A stretch of 64,000 nt of DNA from Enoplolaimus lenunculus. Lineage: Eukaryota; Nematoda; Enoplea; Enoplida; Thoracostomopsidae. The stretch covers positions 62,001 to 126,000 of the forward strand of contig JASANG010002935.1 of the NCBI GenBank assembly GCA_030248215.1. Direction: 5' to 3'. The notes under the pieces were generated by a model. That model saw only the letters and a program-made list of their open reading frames with translations, was not told where the DNA came from and searched no databases. The position numbers were made by a program, and so were the translations under genes. Each line of letters starts with the position of its first letter. Positions within the stretch are counted from its first letter, which is position 1. Positions 48,101 to 58,673 of the stretch are shown here, one piece after another.

Positions 48101-49649
48101 GCCGGTGTCGCAGCAAGCGGGATTAGTGGCATCGACTGCCGTACCGCTTGTGCCGCAAAATGTCGCCGTTTTTAAAGATCCGTTTGGTGACGATGTAAGT
48201 GGCGACAGTGGTCCGGCTGGTCAAAATGGAATTGTGGGACTGAATGCTGGGACAGCGGCAATCTCTGGAGATAGGCAACAGCCCACTGCAAACACCATCG
48301 AAGATGCGTTTAGTCGACTGGTTGGAAACATCGATACAATCGCGTTGAGTTCAAAGGCGGGCATGCCAGGACCAGCGGGCGGCGGTTATGGTAGAACGGC
48401 CGTTTCTGCTCCAACCTCACAGACGGGAGCAGGCCCAGGTGGTAGTTTTAGTTTGGCCGCCGGTAGCGCTGGTGTAACCGTCAATACATCCGCGGTCGCA
48501 GCAGCAACCCCTCAAATGCGCAAATCTGATCCGTTTTTCGAGCTGCGCAAGGCAGCGAAACCAACGTTAAACGAAAAGGCCGCCGCTGGGACTGGCGGCG
48601 TCGATCGAGGTGCTGTGGCGCTCGCTGAACTTAATCAGCTGTACGCGTCGACTCCGCCTTTGACCGGTCCAACGCTTGATCAGATAGCACCAACGGCTGA
48701 CCAGGTCGCGGCTGCTGCGTCTCCAGCTAATCCGTTTGGGAGTGCAGCGCCGCCGCCGCAGCCTGTCGCCCATCAAGCGGCCACTGGCAGTCCGTTTATT
48801 ACTGGTGCTAGCTACGGCATTGTTGCAGCATCGGCTGACGCTGGTGGTGGCTTGTCATCTACAGGGGTAGGAACGACCGCGTTTGCGGGTGCTACCCCTG
48901 CAAATCCGTTTGCGACTCAAAACGTAACTGGTAGTCATGATATTATGTCCAGCGGCGGATTTTTTGGTGGTGTGAAACCTGGCACCCAACAGCTGTCTTT
49001 AGGGGCCAGCGTGCCATTTTCGGGTACTGGTGCTCAACATACTGCCGCTGTCACGAATGGAGGGCCGATGTCAAATGTTTTTGGAAACGCCAATACGTAT
49101 CACCTCCAGCAACAACCACAGCAAGTTCCGCCGTTTCCTGGAGGATTTCAGCAAGCACCCTCATCAGTTGGTGAAATAAAGTCTGGTTTGGCAGTAAACC
49201 AACCGATTGGGGCGTTCTCGCCATCACAGCAAGCTGGACCGCAAACGATAACAAATGGCGTCGGATTTCCTCCAGCGATACCGGCACGATCCGGAGTAGG
49301 TGGGCAACAAAAGCCTCTTTTTCCAGGTCTAATGGTAAACGGTGGCGCTGCGCCGATAGTAGAACCACCTGGTGAAGATAATGCACCTGTAGATCAGAAC
49401 GCCGTTACAGGTTCAAGCCGGCCCCGTCCTAGGGCGACCGCAGGAGGATCTTCAGATATGGCTGGAGTCAAATCAGACATTTTTGGCGGTGTCGAGAGTT
49501 TTAACACTCCAATCGTTCCAAACGGGCTTCCAGTAGTTCATTCTGTGCCTGGGTTGACGCTAACTGCAACAGCAACAACACCTAATCCTGGCATTCCTTC
49601 TGTGTCCGCTGGAGCTGATAATCCGTTCAACGATGATTTTTTCAAGTAG
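42184..49649 (+). CDS. dab: Disabled (Dab) endocytic adaptor, complete 8-exon gene
   Basis: Dab proteins bind NPxY tails and phosphoinositides through a PTB domain and link lipoprotein-receptor family cargo to clathrin and AP-2. Exons 42184-42382, 42739-42857, 43230-43319, 44848-44997, 45786-45812, 46004-46072, 47139-47231, 47520-49649 join in phase, 958 aa. The PTB domain, about 72-186, has [32 protein letters not shown] and [20 protein letters not shown], unmistakably Dab. The C-terminal helix is short ([10 protein letters not shown]). Exon 6 has the Dab clathrin-box-like [15 protein letters not shown], continued by [13 protein letters not shown]. The 709-aa last exon is a low-complexity Ala/Gly/Pro/Ser tail with DPF motifs near 415, 469, 585 (AP-2) and NPF motifs near 393, 653, 710, 949 (EH domains). 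Exon 1 is a charged Ser/Lys-rich lead. GC content is clearly higher in exon 8 than in the flanks. Confidence 0.93.
43442..43734. mobile_element. hAT-type MITE (CAGGGTGCAACCGG family) in Dab intron 3
   Basis: Left end CAGGGTGCGACCGATATC, right end TAATTCCGGTTGCACCGTG, interior homologous to 41430-41820 (shared TACAACAA, CACTAATAA.. and AATGAA words). Flanks TTAGACAC and CTTTACAC agree at five of eight bases, so the copy is old. Confidence 0.7.
45200..45290. mobile_element. hAT-type MITE remnant (CCGG-rich ends only) in Dab intron 4
   Basis: GCAGCCGGGATTAAAAATAC at the left and GGTACCGGAACTCCGGTTGC followed by AGACACCCTGG at the right are the two ends of the CAGGGTGCAACCGG family with almost the whole interior lost. 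It lies in the intron after the PTB exon that seems short. Confidence 0.55.
46364..47018. mobile_element. Foldback-like element with TTTCAAGACA words in Dab intron 6
   Basis: Inverted ends CTACACACAAAATA and TATTTTGTGTGCAG bound 655 bp in which short words such as TTTCTTGAA, TCAAGACA and TGTCTTAAATTT recur in both orientations, so the whole interior can pair with itself. One internal non-repeat block (about 46600-46790) looks like a separate insertion. No clear target duplication and no coding capacity. Confidence 0.55.
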
Positions 49650-50440
49650 TCTAATTCGTGTAGTCGTCACACCTGACTGTTTTTGGTTGGCACGCCGAGA
49701 TTGCAAATATTGGTAATTTTTGGAGTTTTGGTTCAAGATATCGTGGTGCTGTAATGTTAATGTGGGCCGGTTCAAGTATGGCAAGGAAGATGTACTTGTT
49801 TTGTGAAATGAATTTGCTATGTTTTGTCGGCTTGGCACCCTATATTAGGCTGGTTTTAATGTCGAACAAGGGTCTATTTCTGCCTTTATTTTTACTCGTT
49901 TTGTCTTTGATAGATTAGCATTAGACTGATTGATATTAATTTGAGACGTCGTTATGTAAATGGAGTTTTAGAAGGGCAGAGAGTAACACGGATTAGCGAT
50001 ATGATTTAGCATCGTTCATTATTAGCTGTGTAATTATAATTTGACTTTCGCTCGCTTTCGCTATGTATGAAGCACCGCCAGGAAAATTTCTACCCATCCC
50101 AGAAAAGTTTTGGCCCCAATTCTAAGCTTTATAAACTCGACCTCGTGCAGATCCTAGAATTGCTTTGCTCTTACCTAGCAGCATATAAGCTGATTACGCG
50201 CCTGTATGCATGCTGTTAAAACTTTGATTTGTGAAACTAATTTTCGTTTGTTTACTCAGAATATATTGACCTTTTATTCTGTGGAAATTTATCAAAAGGC
50301 AGTGTGAGCGCTGTGATAATTTTTCGTTCAACTGTGACTCAGTTTTTACTCGGATTGTTTCATTCATTGTGTTTCAATATTATATTTCACTTATAACGTT
50401 TGTTGTCGAACAGCGTGCTGTAAATACATACATACATACT

Positions 50441-50684
50441 AGGGGCGTAGCAAGGATTTCATGTCAGGAGAGTTTAATGTCATATATAACTGTTATGCAG
50501 GCGAGCTTATTGAGCGCGCAAAAATTTGTTTGATTTGAGTTGTTTATTTTTATGGTCCCTTTATTAATTTCTGGAGGACGAAATGTTTTCTGTCAAGCGA
50601 GGGAATTAATTTGACCTCTTCTGGGTTTCGGCAGATTATTCTAAGACCTGTATAAAAATGTCTTCCTTGCCCCGTGGCCCCTGG
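50441..50684. mobile_element. TAGGGGCGTAGCAAGG element, interrupted at its right end by a hAT MITE
   Basis: Starts TAGGGGCGTAGCAAGGATTT and ends near CCTTGCCCCGTGGCCCCTGG, an inverted repeat of about 18 bp. The last bases of its right end are split by the hAT element starting at 50685; the sequence after that element (CTCTCTGGCACATGC) repeats part of the end. Confidence 0.5.
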
Positions 50685-51035
50685 CAGGGTGGCACCGAAT
50701 CCACGATTTGAACGAATCCAAATCCGTTGTAAATTTGCCATATCCGAATCTGAATCTTACATGTTGCAAATTTCTGTTATATATCTATAATTTGTTTCAG
50801 AATATCAACTCAATTCCACCGGCATAACTTTTAAACCTTAAGTTTCGTGCCCGATCTCAGTTTTGAGATTTGTGACCTGAAACAAAAATTTTTTTATAAA
50901 TATAACAAGTTATTTAAAACTATTATTAGAGTTCAAAACTGAAAAAACATATTGCCGAACTTTGTTGGACTCGACTTTTGTACAACCGCATTCGAACTAA
51001 AATTTTTGCTGAATCCGAATCTTGTTGCCACCCTG
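50685..51035. mobile_element. hAT-type MITE (CAGGGTGGCACCGAATCC ends)
   Basis: Ends CAGGGTGGCACCGAATCC and GAATCTTGTTGCCACCCTG are inverted repeats. Flanks GCCCCTGG and CTCTCTGG match at five of eight bases. Interior carries CGAATCCAAATCCG-type words and no ORF. Confidence 0.7.
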
Positions 51036-52779
51036 CTCTCTGGCACATGCAACTGATGTGTATTTAGATCTGCAATATATGCATATGATATATAAATTAT
51101 GCGCATTATAATTATTGTAATAATATTTATTTATAATTATATATACGTATGTAACTGTTAAAATTTTGCTGTAATATTTCCGTTCCCCTTAGTATATTAA
51201 TGTTCTCAAATTTATTTGATTCGGTGCCGTTTTGTTTTGGTTTTTTTTGTTCTGTCTAATATTTTTTGTTTGTCTGTTTTCTCCTGGTTAATAATTGATA
51301 AAGGCTATTCTGATTCTTGATGGCGCTTACCTTGATGCTGCTCAATATGTAGCTTTTGTGATAAATCGTCATCCGGTTCCTGTATGCTACTGTGACAGCT
51401 TTTCAATGCCAAAGAAACGTTTAGACAACTCTGTATAGTTCATGTTGCTGCTGCTATGTTTACGGTTGGAATTTCAAAAGAAATTGAGAGAACTTTGTGC
51501 GTTGGAAAGACAATGTATAATGGCGTGGAAATTACCATAGCAGCATGATTGACTTTCACGCTAAAACAAAGTAATGTCTTGATCTAGGTAATTACATACA
51601 ATAAGACTCTATACGTATGTGAAAAGTTTGGTGTGACAAAAATTTTTACTCCCAAATCTGATTTCTGTTTGAATTTCCAGATGCTATTTCGATTACGGTT
51701 TAATTCAGTTCCGTGTTGCATGCACCCTTAGGGACCTGGCGAATATATTTTATCTATTTTTGGGTCAACCCATTGGTAATGCAGAAAACAGATTCATATG
51801 TGCAATGTGTAATTATGTACGTTAATATTTAATGTGATGATGACCTTGGATACATTTTAAAATTGGCTCTGTGTTCAGAAGGATTAGTACAAGCGCGGAC
51901 GTTGAAATTTGATTACAAAAAAGCGGCTTGTAAGTTGTGATAGTTTTAAAATGTTGCATTTGAACAAAGTTATGTTGTATCTTCTCTTCAAGGGATATTT
52001 TTAATTTTAGCCTCGTTTTTTAATCGACCAGCGTCTTCAAACTTGCCAGTAAGTTTCCTAAATTCAGGTTTGGCAAAAAGCCATTCCCTTCGTAGCTATC
52101 AGTCATTCCAGTGTTGCTGGGCGATTTTTAGCGTAAGTTCGTTTTCAATTGTTGTGATTCTAGTAATTTAGGATTTGTTTGAAGTATATACTTTAAAAGC
52201 TACTTTATGTATTTTTATTCATTGTAAGAAGTTTGTTACTTAATATTTTTTATATAAATTAATTTTTAATATCATTTTCAGATCTAATCTTTTACATATA
52301 CACGTACATCTGTGTAAATTGGTGCAGTATTGTGAAGGAAAATTATTTCTTTACTGGCCGAATTTTGATCAAGGGCAGGATGTATAAGTGATGATTTTAT
52401 GATTTGAGTGAATTTTTCAATCGTTTTATTGTTTCGGTTGAGAAAATTTTTTAGCAAATTTTAGCATCGTACAGCGCGCAATTGCAGGGCGCAGGAAAAC
52501 AAACGGATTGTAGAAGGCAGTGATTCTGGAGGTTTCTTGACGCTGTGAATGGACACCATATTGTTAAGCCTAAGCAAGGGCGGTGATAAGTCCGAGCCGA
52601 CGAAACATTTTGCATAATTTGTAAGTTGTGGTCGGTGTTTTGAAAAATGTTAAAAAAATTGCGCTTCGCGCATATTAACTAAGCATCCTTTATGGTTGCA
52701 TTTTCAGTGTGAAATAAATTGGTTTTCATTCTTACCCTGTGTAAAAGGTAGGCTAATTGCAGTGTCTTTTCGGATGTCC

Positions 52780-53190
52780 CCCAGCCGGTGTTTGCCCAAA
52801 AATGGTTAGATTTTGAAAATTGTTACTAATGTGAGCATCTCACAAATCCCTTGGTCATTCCGTGACCAGAGTTGAATTTTTGAAAATTTTGATTTTTTTT
52901 AAATGTCCCAAGGATCAAGGTCCCCTGAATGAACACCATTCAATTGTTAAATTTTTACAGTCAAACTCCTGGCTGACGGGTTATGGTCAAATAGTGATTT
53001 GACCATAACTCGTTAGCCAGACGTTCGATTGCAGAAAATTTAACACAGTTTTACTCAGAAATCTTATAAATCATTTTTAAAAAATTCAAATTTGGGAATG
53101 GAATGACCAGAGGAATTTATGTAAAGCTCAAATATGAAAAAATTTTCAAAATTCAACCATCTTTGGGCATGTACCCCCCTTAGGTTCTTC
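52780..53190. repeat. Large fold-back (hairpin) element
   Basis: Outer arms GTGTTTGCCCAAAAATGGTT and AACCATCTTTGGGCATGTAC, middle arms GGTCATTCCGTGACCAGAG and GGAATGGAATGACCAGAGG, and a central near-perfect hairpin whose arms (CTGGCTGACGGGTTATGGTC and GACCATAACTCGTTAGCCAG) meet at about 52993-52998. Nearly the whole 410 bp can fold on itself. Non-coding. Confidence 0.7.
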
Positions 53191-53574
53191 ATATCACCTC
53201 CCCTGTGCGCAAGGTTAAGAATAAGCCGCCTAATAAAGCATAAGCTTACTCAATTGCAGTCCGGCAGAAATATGGTCCGCCTCTGGTCTGTGCATGGGCG
53301 GGGCCGCTCCTATGAGTTTGTGTTTTTGCTCTCGTCACGTCACTTTCCAGTGGTCCAGAAACGAGATTTTTTACTGTTTGTTTAAATTCGTGTGCCATTC
53401 CCTTCTGTGTTGTTTCGCTTTTTAATCATGTTTTATATTATGCAGCGTGAGTATGATTTGGGCGTTTTAGTGTGATAAAATGTTCTGTGCCCATGTTGCA
53501 TTATTGTATTGTTTGAAAACATATAACCGTTCGTTGAACATATCTACGGGTCGGTTCGGTTAAACTGTTAAATA

Positions 53575-53760
53575 TAATATCACGACAATTCATCGCCTAA
53601 CAGCTCGTCGCCTGACGACTTGCGCTGCGAAACTTCATCGACCCGACAATTCGTCGCCCATCATTATGTTCAGGATTTGGGCAGGGTTATGCTTACATTT
53701 ATTAACTGGCTTTAATTTGTCGTTAGGACACTGTTGGGCGACGAATTGTCGGGGTTTCGT
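53575..53760. repeat. GACAATTCGTCG MITE, second copy
   Basis: CACGACAATTCATCGCCTAA at the left and GGGCGACGAATTGTCGGGG at the right form the inverted ends. Related to 20745-20935 and 62065-62225. Confidence 0.6.
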
Positions 53761-55429
53761 TCAAGATACCAAGTATTTCTGTTATACTTGAATCGTTAAA
53801 GATAGCAATGTCTTTTTTTATACTTGAATCAGCGCTAAATTGTAAGGAATGATGCGTGTGATTTTCGATTTTTGGGCGAGGCAAGTTTTTGTTCGCTCAA
53901 CTGTTGCAAAATAATTCTTTCGTTTCGCCCGGTCTACCGTTTAGCGAGGCCTGACTGCATGCGATCCACAACCGGGCCAATAGCCAAAGGAGGCTCAGCC
54001 CCTATGAAAGAATTTCGCCACCCGCACGCCAAGAAAATTTTCGACCTTACTTGGAAATCATTAATCCTTTTGTGTGCCTCTCGTTAAATATTTTTAGTTC
54101 CCCTAGCGAGGTCATCTGGCTACGGGCTTGCCCGCGACCTGTGCTAAACATTATGGATGGCTTTCGAAACTGTTATTCAAAGATTTGAGGACCCGGAAGT
54201 TGCTCTTAACAAAATCTCTAGAACCTTCTGCGAGATGTTACTCAAGATCGCTTTGCGGTAGACCATACTGACATTTGTGGTTACTATCAAATCGTGTTTT
54301 AAGCCTTCGGTTAATATTTGGGAGCTTGCCATTGTATTATCCGTTTGTATGCAAAATAATGCTTAGCTAATTGCTGGTTTATATTGATGAGATAATAGTT
54401 GACGTGTTGGGGCGGGGGCGATGTATGAAAGAAGGAAAATATGTCTGCTACATATTTAAGTTTGCTAAATTGAAATGTCATCAGTGAAATATTGAGAATG
54501 TTTCAGCAGTAGACAGAGAGAACTCAGGCGTGACTTCAGTCTCCGGATTATAAATCTATTTGGTTGTTAGTTTACATATAAGATTGTCAGTTAGGGAAAC
54601 TTGTAACTTTGGCGGCGATGGTGTGAACATTAAATATTCTATGCTGAAAAGAAAGGGGCTATTGGGTTGTGTGTTCTAGGCTTGGTGAAACGGCAGGAAG
54701 AGGTTTTGTACCTTGTGACGTTGTGTATTTGAAATTCTTTTTATGGTTGTATTCTCCATTTGGATTTAATTATGTCGTCGTTATTGAGAGTAGTCGTGCC
54801 TTATTAGGATTAAACTTGGGTCATGTTCAGTTAAATTATAGCTTGTCGGTGATCTATACTTTTGTAGCGCTGCTTGAGTTGATTGTTCAGTATTGTGGTC
54901 CGTATTCTAACAGCAGTGAGATGTATCCGTCTAACAATAGCTTTGAAGTTTTTGTATCTCGCATAGAGTACATAACGGGACGCTAACAGTTGTGGGTCAT
55001 GCTACTTTTACACGGGATTACAATATTAGAGTAGTATTAGCCTTTAGACTATTTTTTGCACATGCTTTAGGTTACTCTTACATCAAAAGTAACATTGGCG
55101 GCCAAAGTTTTTGTAGTATTTCAAAACGCAATTCATGGCCAATTGATTGGGCATCATTTCAGCGAATTTTAACGGGTTTAGTGAGATACATAATGAGAAA
55201 TAAACTATTCTTAGTTTAAAATTCAATTTGTATGATTTAATCTGTTTGGCGTTGAAAAATACTCATTCAAAGTGCGCAAAAAGTTATCAATGCATCATAG
55301 CTGTTGTTTCCAATGATTAATGCTTCTTTTTATGTTATCCATTTCCTAATTAAAACGATGATGTGATGTGGATGTTCGTTTGACAAGAAAGAGCTGATAG
55401 TTTTGTTTTTGTATGGAGTATACTTTCAG

Positions 55430-55800
55430 CAGGGTACAACCGGAGATCCCGCTCCGGCAGAAAATCGGGCTCCGGTAGAATTTATGCCGGAGGTTCCGGC
55501 AAATTCGGTAGTAAAATTTTGCATAATTTTCCATAATTTATCTGTTTAGCGCGTCTAGATTGACTTGTCACAAATTTCATGAAATAATAGCCGAAATTTA
55601 GCAGAAAATTAGCGTGAAACCAAACAACGACATTTTGCAGATATTGGCTACAATTAACTAATTAACCATCATTTTTACTATTTAATTTCGCCTCACCTCC
55701 GGCTCGGGTAAGTTTCGTTGACCTCCGACAAGTTTCGTAAACCTCCCACATGTTTCGTTGACCTCCGGCTCCAGTACTTTTCACCGCCTGTTGTACCTTG
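55430..55800. mobile_element. hAT-type MITE (CAGGGTACAACCGGAG) with perfect target duplication
   Basis: Ends CAGGGTACAACCGGAGATC and CCGCCTGTTGTACCTTG; flanks ACTTTCAG (55422-55429) and ACTTTCAG (55801-55808) are an exact 8-bp duplication. Interior has CTCCGGCAGAAAATCGGGCT and a repeated GTTTCGTTGACCTCCG word. 371 bp, non-coding. A worn relative lies near 13365-13430. Confidence 0.9.
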
Positions 55801-56008
55801 ACTTTCAGCAACTAAATTGCAAATTATATCCGCGTATTTTGGTAATGTGCCTAATTTTGCAGAATTTTACAAACCATTTGGAGCGTTTTGTTTTCACATT
55901 TGGTACAGTTTTGAGCCAAAGTTTGCGGAGAATTCGTAAAAAAAATTTTTCGATCATAAAACATGTAATTAGACCAGAAATTCCAAAGTTTTCAGACTCC
56001 TTTCTTGA

Positions 56009-56596
56009 TTAATGCTGTCCGTTGAATTTTCTCCACAGATGTTGAAAATCTTGTTTTCGATATGCGTCATTCAATTCGCGGACAGCTATTGTATCCAGCG
56101 GCTGTAGAAAAAAATTCCCACGATTATTGATTGATCGAAATTTTTCGTTGTGTTCGTGTGAAATTTTGTCACGCTCTTCAACCGACCTGAAGTTTGGATT
56201 TTGTTCGAATTCAATTTTTCCACTGTCACTGATCGCTCTCAGTTGGTTCTGTGAAATTTTCCCACGGTCGCTAAATGGACTTATATATCCATCGTCGATT
56301 CGACCAATGAGATTTGTATTGGAATCAAAAAGCCGGGGAGCCACAGATTCGTCCATTTTGTATATCAATGAGGGACGGACTGGAGGGTTGAAATTGGCTC
56401 GTCTTCGTTCACGCGAATCAACATTAATGTAAAAATAACAACATGTAGAATCAATAAACATTGCACGTTGGTCCATACATTGTCTTGGGCATTGCGGTAC
56501 ATACCGGTAGTTATTCATCTGCTGGGATGCGGTCTGAGCGTGTAGCGTGCTCTCTGCTACGGAAATAGTTGCGAATATCAAATACAATAGTGCCAT
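56009..56596 (-). CDS. Orphan secreted protein, single exon
   Basis: One uninterrupted frame of 195 aa with a convincing signal peptide (MALLYLIFATISVAESTLHA, cleavage near residue 20). The mature part opens with four cysteines, CPRQC at 36-40 and CC at 52-53, then a long hydrophilic region rich in Arg, Asn, Asp and Ser that contains loosely repeated segments (DRGKISQNQ, DSGKIEFEQN, ERDKISHEHN, NRGNFFLQ). No domain is recognised. It could be a single-exon secreted effector or matrix protein. The start is the only ATG that gives the signal peptide. The hAT MITE at 55430-55800 lies 3' of it and a TA-flanked MITE at 56709 lies 112 bp upstream of the start. The repeat-poor frame and signal peptide argue that it is real. 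Confidence 0.6.
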   Translation of the reverse strand: MALLYLIFATISVAESTLHAQTASQQMNNYRYVPQCPRQCMDQRAMFIDSTCCYFYINVDSRERRRANFNPPVRPSLIYKMDESVAPRLFDSNTNLIGRIDDGYISPFSDRGKISQNQLRAISDSGKIEFEQNPNFRSVEERDKISHEHNEKFRSINNRGNFFLQPLDTIAVRELNDAYRKQDFQHLWRKFNGQH

Positions 56597-56708
56597 TATA
56601 TAATTAGTAATTTGGATTGCGCTTTTGTTATTTGTAGTATCAATTCTGAAATCGTTTTTGCAAGCCTAGGCTCAAAGTTATATTGATGTTTATTGTTGAA
56701 ATATATTA

Positions 56709-57135
56709 CTGTAGTGACCCGAATAAGAGGGGGGACTGATATTTATTTGGCCTCTCCTGAGGGGACCCCCTGTTATTCGGTTACGGACTGTTATTTATTT
56801 TCGACCCGCCCCCGCCACCCTTCGTTACTGATTTATCCGGTATTGCAACATCCGTTGAATTAAACGTTTTTTGGCTTGCATCAAAAGCTTGAGCGATATG
56901 CAAGTTTATACTTAGGAATGTACTTTCAAAATTTAAGTATGCTTTAAAGTTTCGAACTTTAACTGTATTTGGTGTTGGAGTCATTTATACGCTACAATTA
57001 GGGATAATTGACATTTATGGACTTTAATTAGGGTTTATTTATGAAATCTGTCCGCTTACGGACTCTTATTAGGGATACGGACTCCTATTGATTGCGACTC
57101 AAAATGGGGACACCCTCTTATTCGGGTCGCTACAG
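56709..57135. mobile_element. Tc1/mariner-like MITE (CTGTAGTGACCC family), complete
   Basis: Ends CTGTAGTGACCCGAATAAGA and CTTATTCGGGTCGCTACAG with TA at 56707-56708 and 57136-57137. Same orientation and interior as 14824-15276. 427 bp. Confidence 0.88.
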
Positions 57136-57201
57136 TAGCCACGTTTAGTGACAAACTAATAGTGAAACCCTTGCGAACTTGCAGATTTAACATCCTACTG
57201 C

Positions 57202-58665
57202 TAGGGTGCAAATTGAATTCTGACTCCGATTCGAATTGCGGTTGAAGTTGATCGGAAGCAAATTATATATCACCAGTCGTAGTGGGACTACATTTATTGA
57301 GCGAAGCTCGAACACACGTAAGCAATTAAGGTAATATGCAAATTAGTTATTAGCTAACTATTCATTTATCGGTTTTGGAGGTTTGTAAGCAATTTTCTCA
57401 GATTTCTTGCACCCAAAAACCCCTCAGCCACCCTAATAATTATTGAAATAATTTAAAAAGTCCTAATTTTGTCTCGTCAATTAAGCAAATATGCAAATTA
57501 TGTATTAGCTAACTGTTAGACAATTGCTTTTAAAGGTCTTTAGACAATTTATTCAGATTCCTCGCACCAAAAAACCCATTATTGCTGAAATTAGATTGCT
57601 TGTAATCCTAACAATTAGTGAAAAATTGTAAAAACGCCTAATTTAGGCCTATCAATTATACTTATATGCAAATTATCTATTAGCTAACTACTCAGTTATC
57701 GGTTTTCGGTTTTAGACGTTTGTAAACAATTTATTCAGATTCCTCGGACCAAAAAACCTTCAGTAAACCCTAATAATTATTGAAATAATTTAAAAAGTCC
57801 TAATTTTGTCTTGTCAATTAAGCTAATATGCAAATTAGCTATGCGCTAACTATTCCATTATCGGTTTTGGAGGTTTCTAAACAATTTATTCAGATTCTTC
57901 GCACCCAAAAACCTTCAGTAAACCCTGATATTTATTGAAATAATTTAAAAAGTCCTGGTTTTGTCTTGTCAATTAAGCTAATATGTAAATTAGCTATTAG
58001 CTAACTATTCAATTATCGGTTTAGGATGTTTGTAAACAATTTATTCATATTCCTCGCACCTAAAAACCCTTTACTGCTGGAATTATATTGCTTTTAACCT
58101 TAATCATTAGTGAAATATTGTAAGAAGTCCAAATTTAGGCTTACAAACTATGCTAATATGCAAATTATCCATTAGCTAACTACTCAATTATCAGTTTTGG
58201 AGGTTTGTAAACAGTCTACGGAGATTTCTCGCGCCCAAAAACCCTTTAATGCTAAAATTAGATTGCTTCTAACCGTAATACTTACTGAAATATTGTGGAA
58301 ACTCCTAATTTAGGCTTAATTAATTATGCAAATTAGCCTGTAGCTAATAAACGGCCTAAAATTTTAAAACCCCAATGCGAGGTTAACACCCTAGGATAAT
58401 TGGCTTTCGAGCAAAAAAAGTTTACTAAAATCGGTTCAGCCGTTCCTGAGATTCTTTTCGGACGGACAGACGGACGGACGGACATCCACCTTTCGACCCC
58501 CAAATACAAAACATAAAACGCTTCGCGAAACTCCGAGCTTCGCTCAACAAGACTCGTCATGTGAGATAGCAGATCATTCGTCTAAAAATCTCTAGTTTCG
58601 AATCCGATTCCGATTTCGTTCTTAAATTCCGATGCGGATTAAAGTTTGTTTCGTTTGGTACCCTG
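57202..58665. mobile_element. hAT-type element carrying a nested satellite-bearing element
   Basis: Outer ends TAGGGTGCAAATTGAATTC and CGTTTGGTACCCTG with flanks CCTACTGC (57194-57201) and CCTACAGC (58666-58673), seven of eight bases alike, mark a hAT insertion. Its CCGATTCGAATT / AATCCGATTCCGATTTC interior is split by a second element of about 1.25 kb (listed separately). Confidence 0.65.
57290..58555. repeat. Seven-unit satellite (153-177 bp) bounded by TTGAGCGAAGCTCG inverted repeats
   Basis: The words ATGCAAATTA..TATTAGCTAACT recur at about 57336, 57489, 57666, 57827, 57988, 58157 and 58327. Between them lie conserved TTATCGGTTTTGGAGGTTTG, CAATTTATTCAGATTCCTCG and ACCCAAAAACCC blocks. 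The array is flanked by TTGAGCGAAGCTCGAAC on the left and CGAGCTTCGCTCAAC on the right, next to a GGACGGACAGACGG microsatellite. Tandem core plus hairpin-like ends plus microsatellite resembles Helentron-type or foldback elements, but the class is not proven. Confidence 0.75.
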
Positions 58666-58673
58666 CCTACAGC

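Larger units (their letters stand above)
49650..56008. other. Long region 3' of Dab without supported genes
   Basis: The first kilobase is likely Dab 3' UTR. Recognisable content: nested elements at 50441-51043, TATA-rich DNA near 51080-51170, a fold-back element at 52780-53190, a telomere-like MITE end at 53195-53310, a GACAATTCGTCG MITE at 53580-53755 and a hAT MITE at 55430-55800. Open frames at 54669-54986 and nearby are AT-rich, without homologous words or splice context, and I do not call them. Confidence 0.5.

Noticed and set aside
54669-54986. 105-aa plus-strand frame with hydrophobic stretches
   Set aside because: AT-rich composition gives chance hydrophobic segments; no signal-peptide-like start, no family match and no splice context.
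56127-56432. 101-aa plus-strand frame
   Set aside because: Antisense shadow of the 195-aa secreted-protein frame, lacking any signal peptide or domain.
57290-58555. Possible CRISPR-like array (regular repeats)
   Set aside because: Units are 153-177 bp of continuously related sequence without unique spacers, inside eukaryotic DNA; it is a satellite array.
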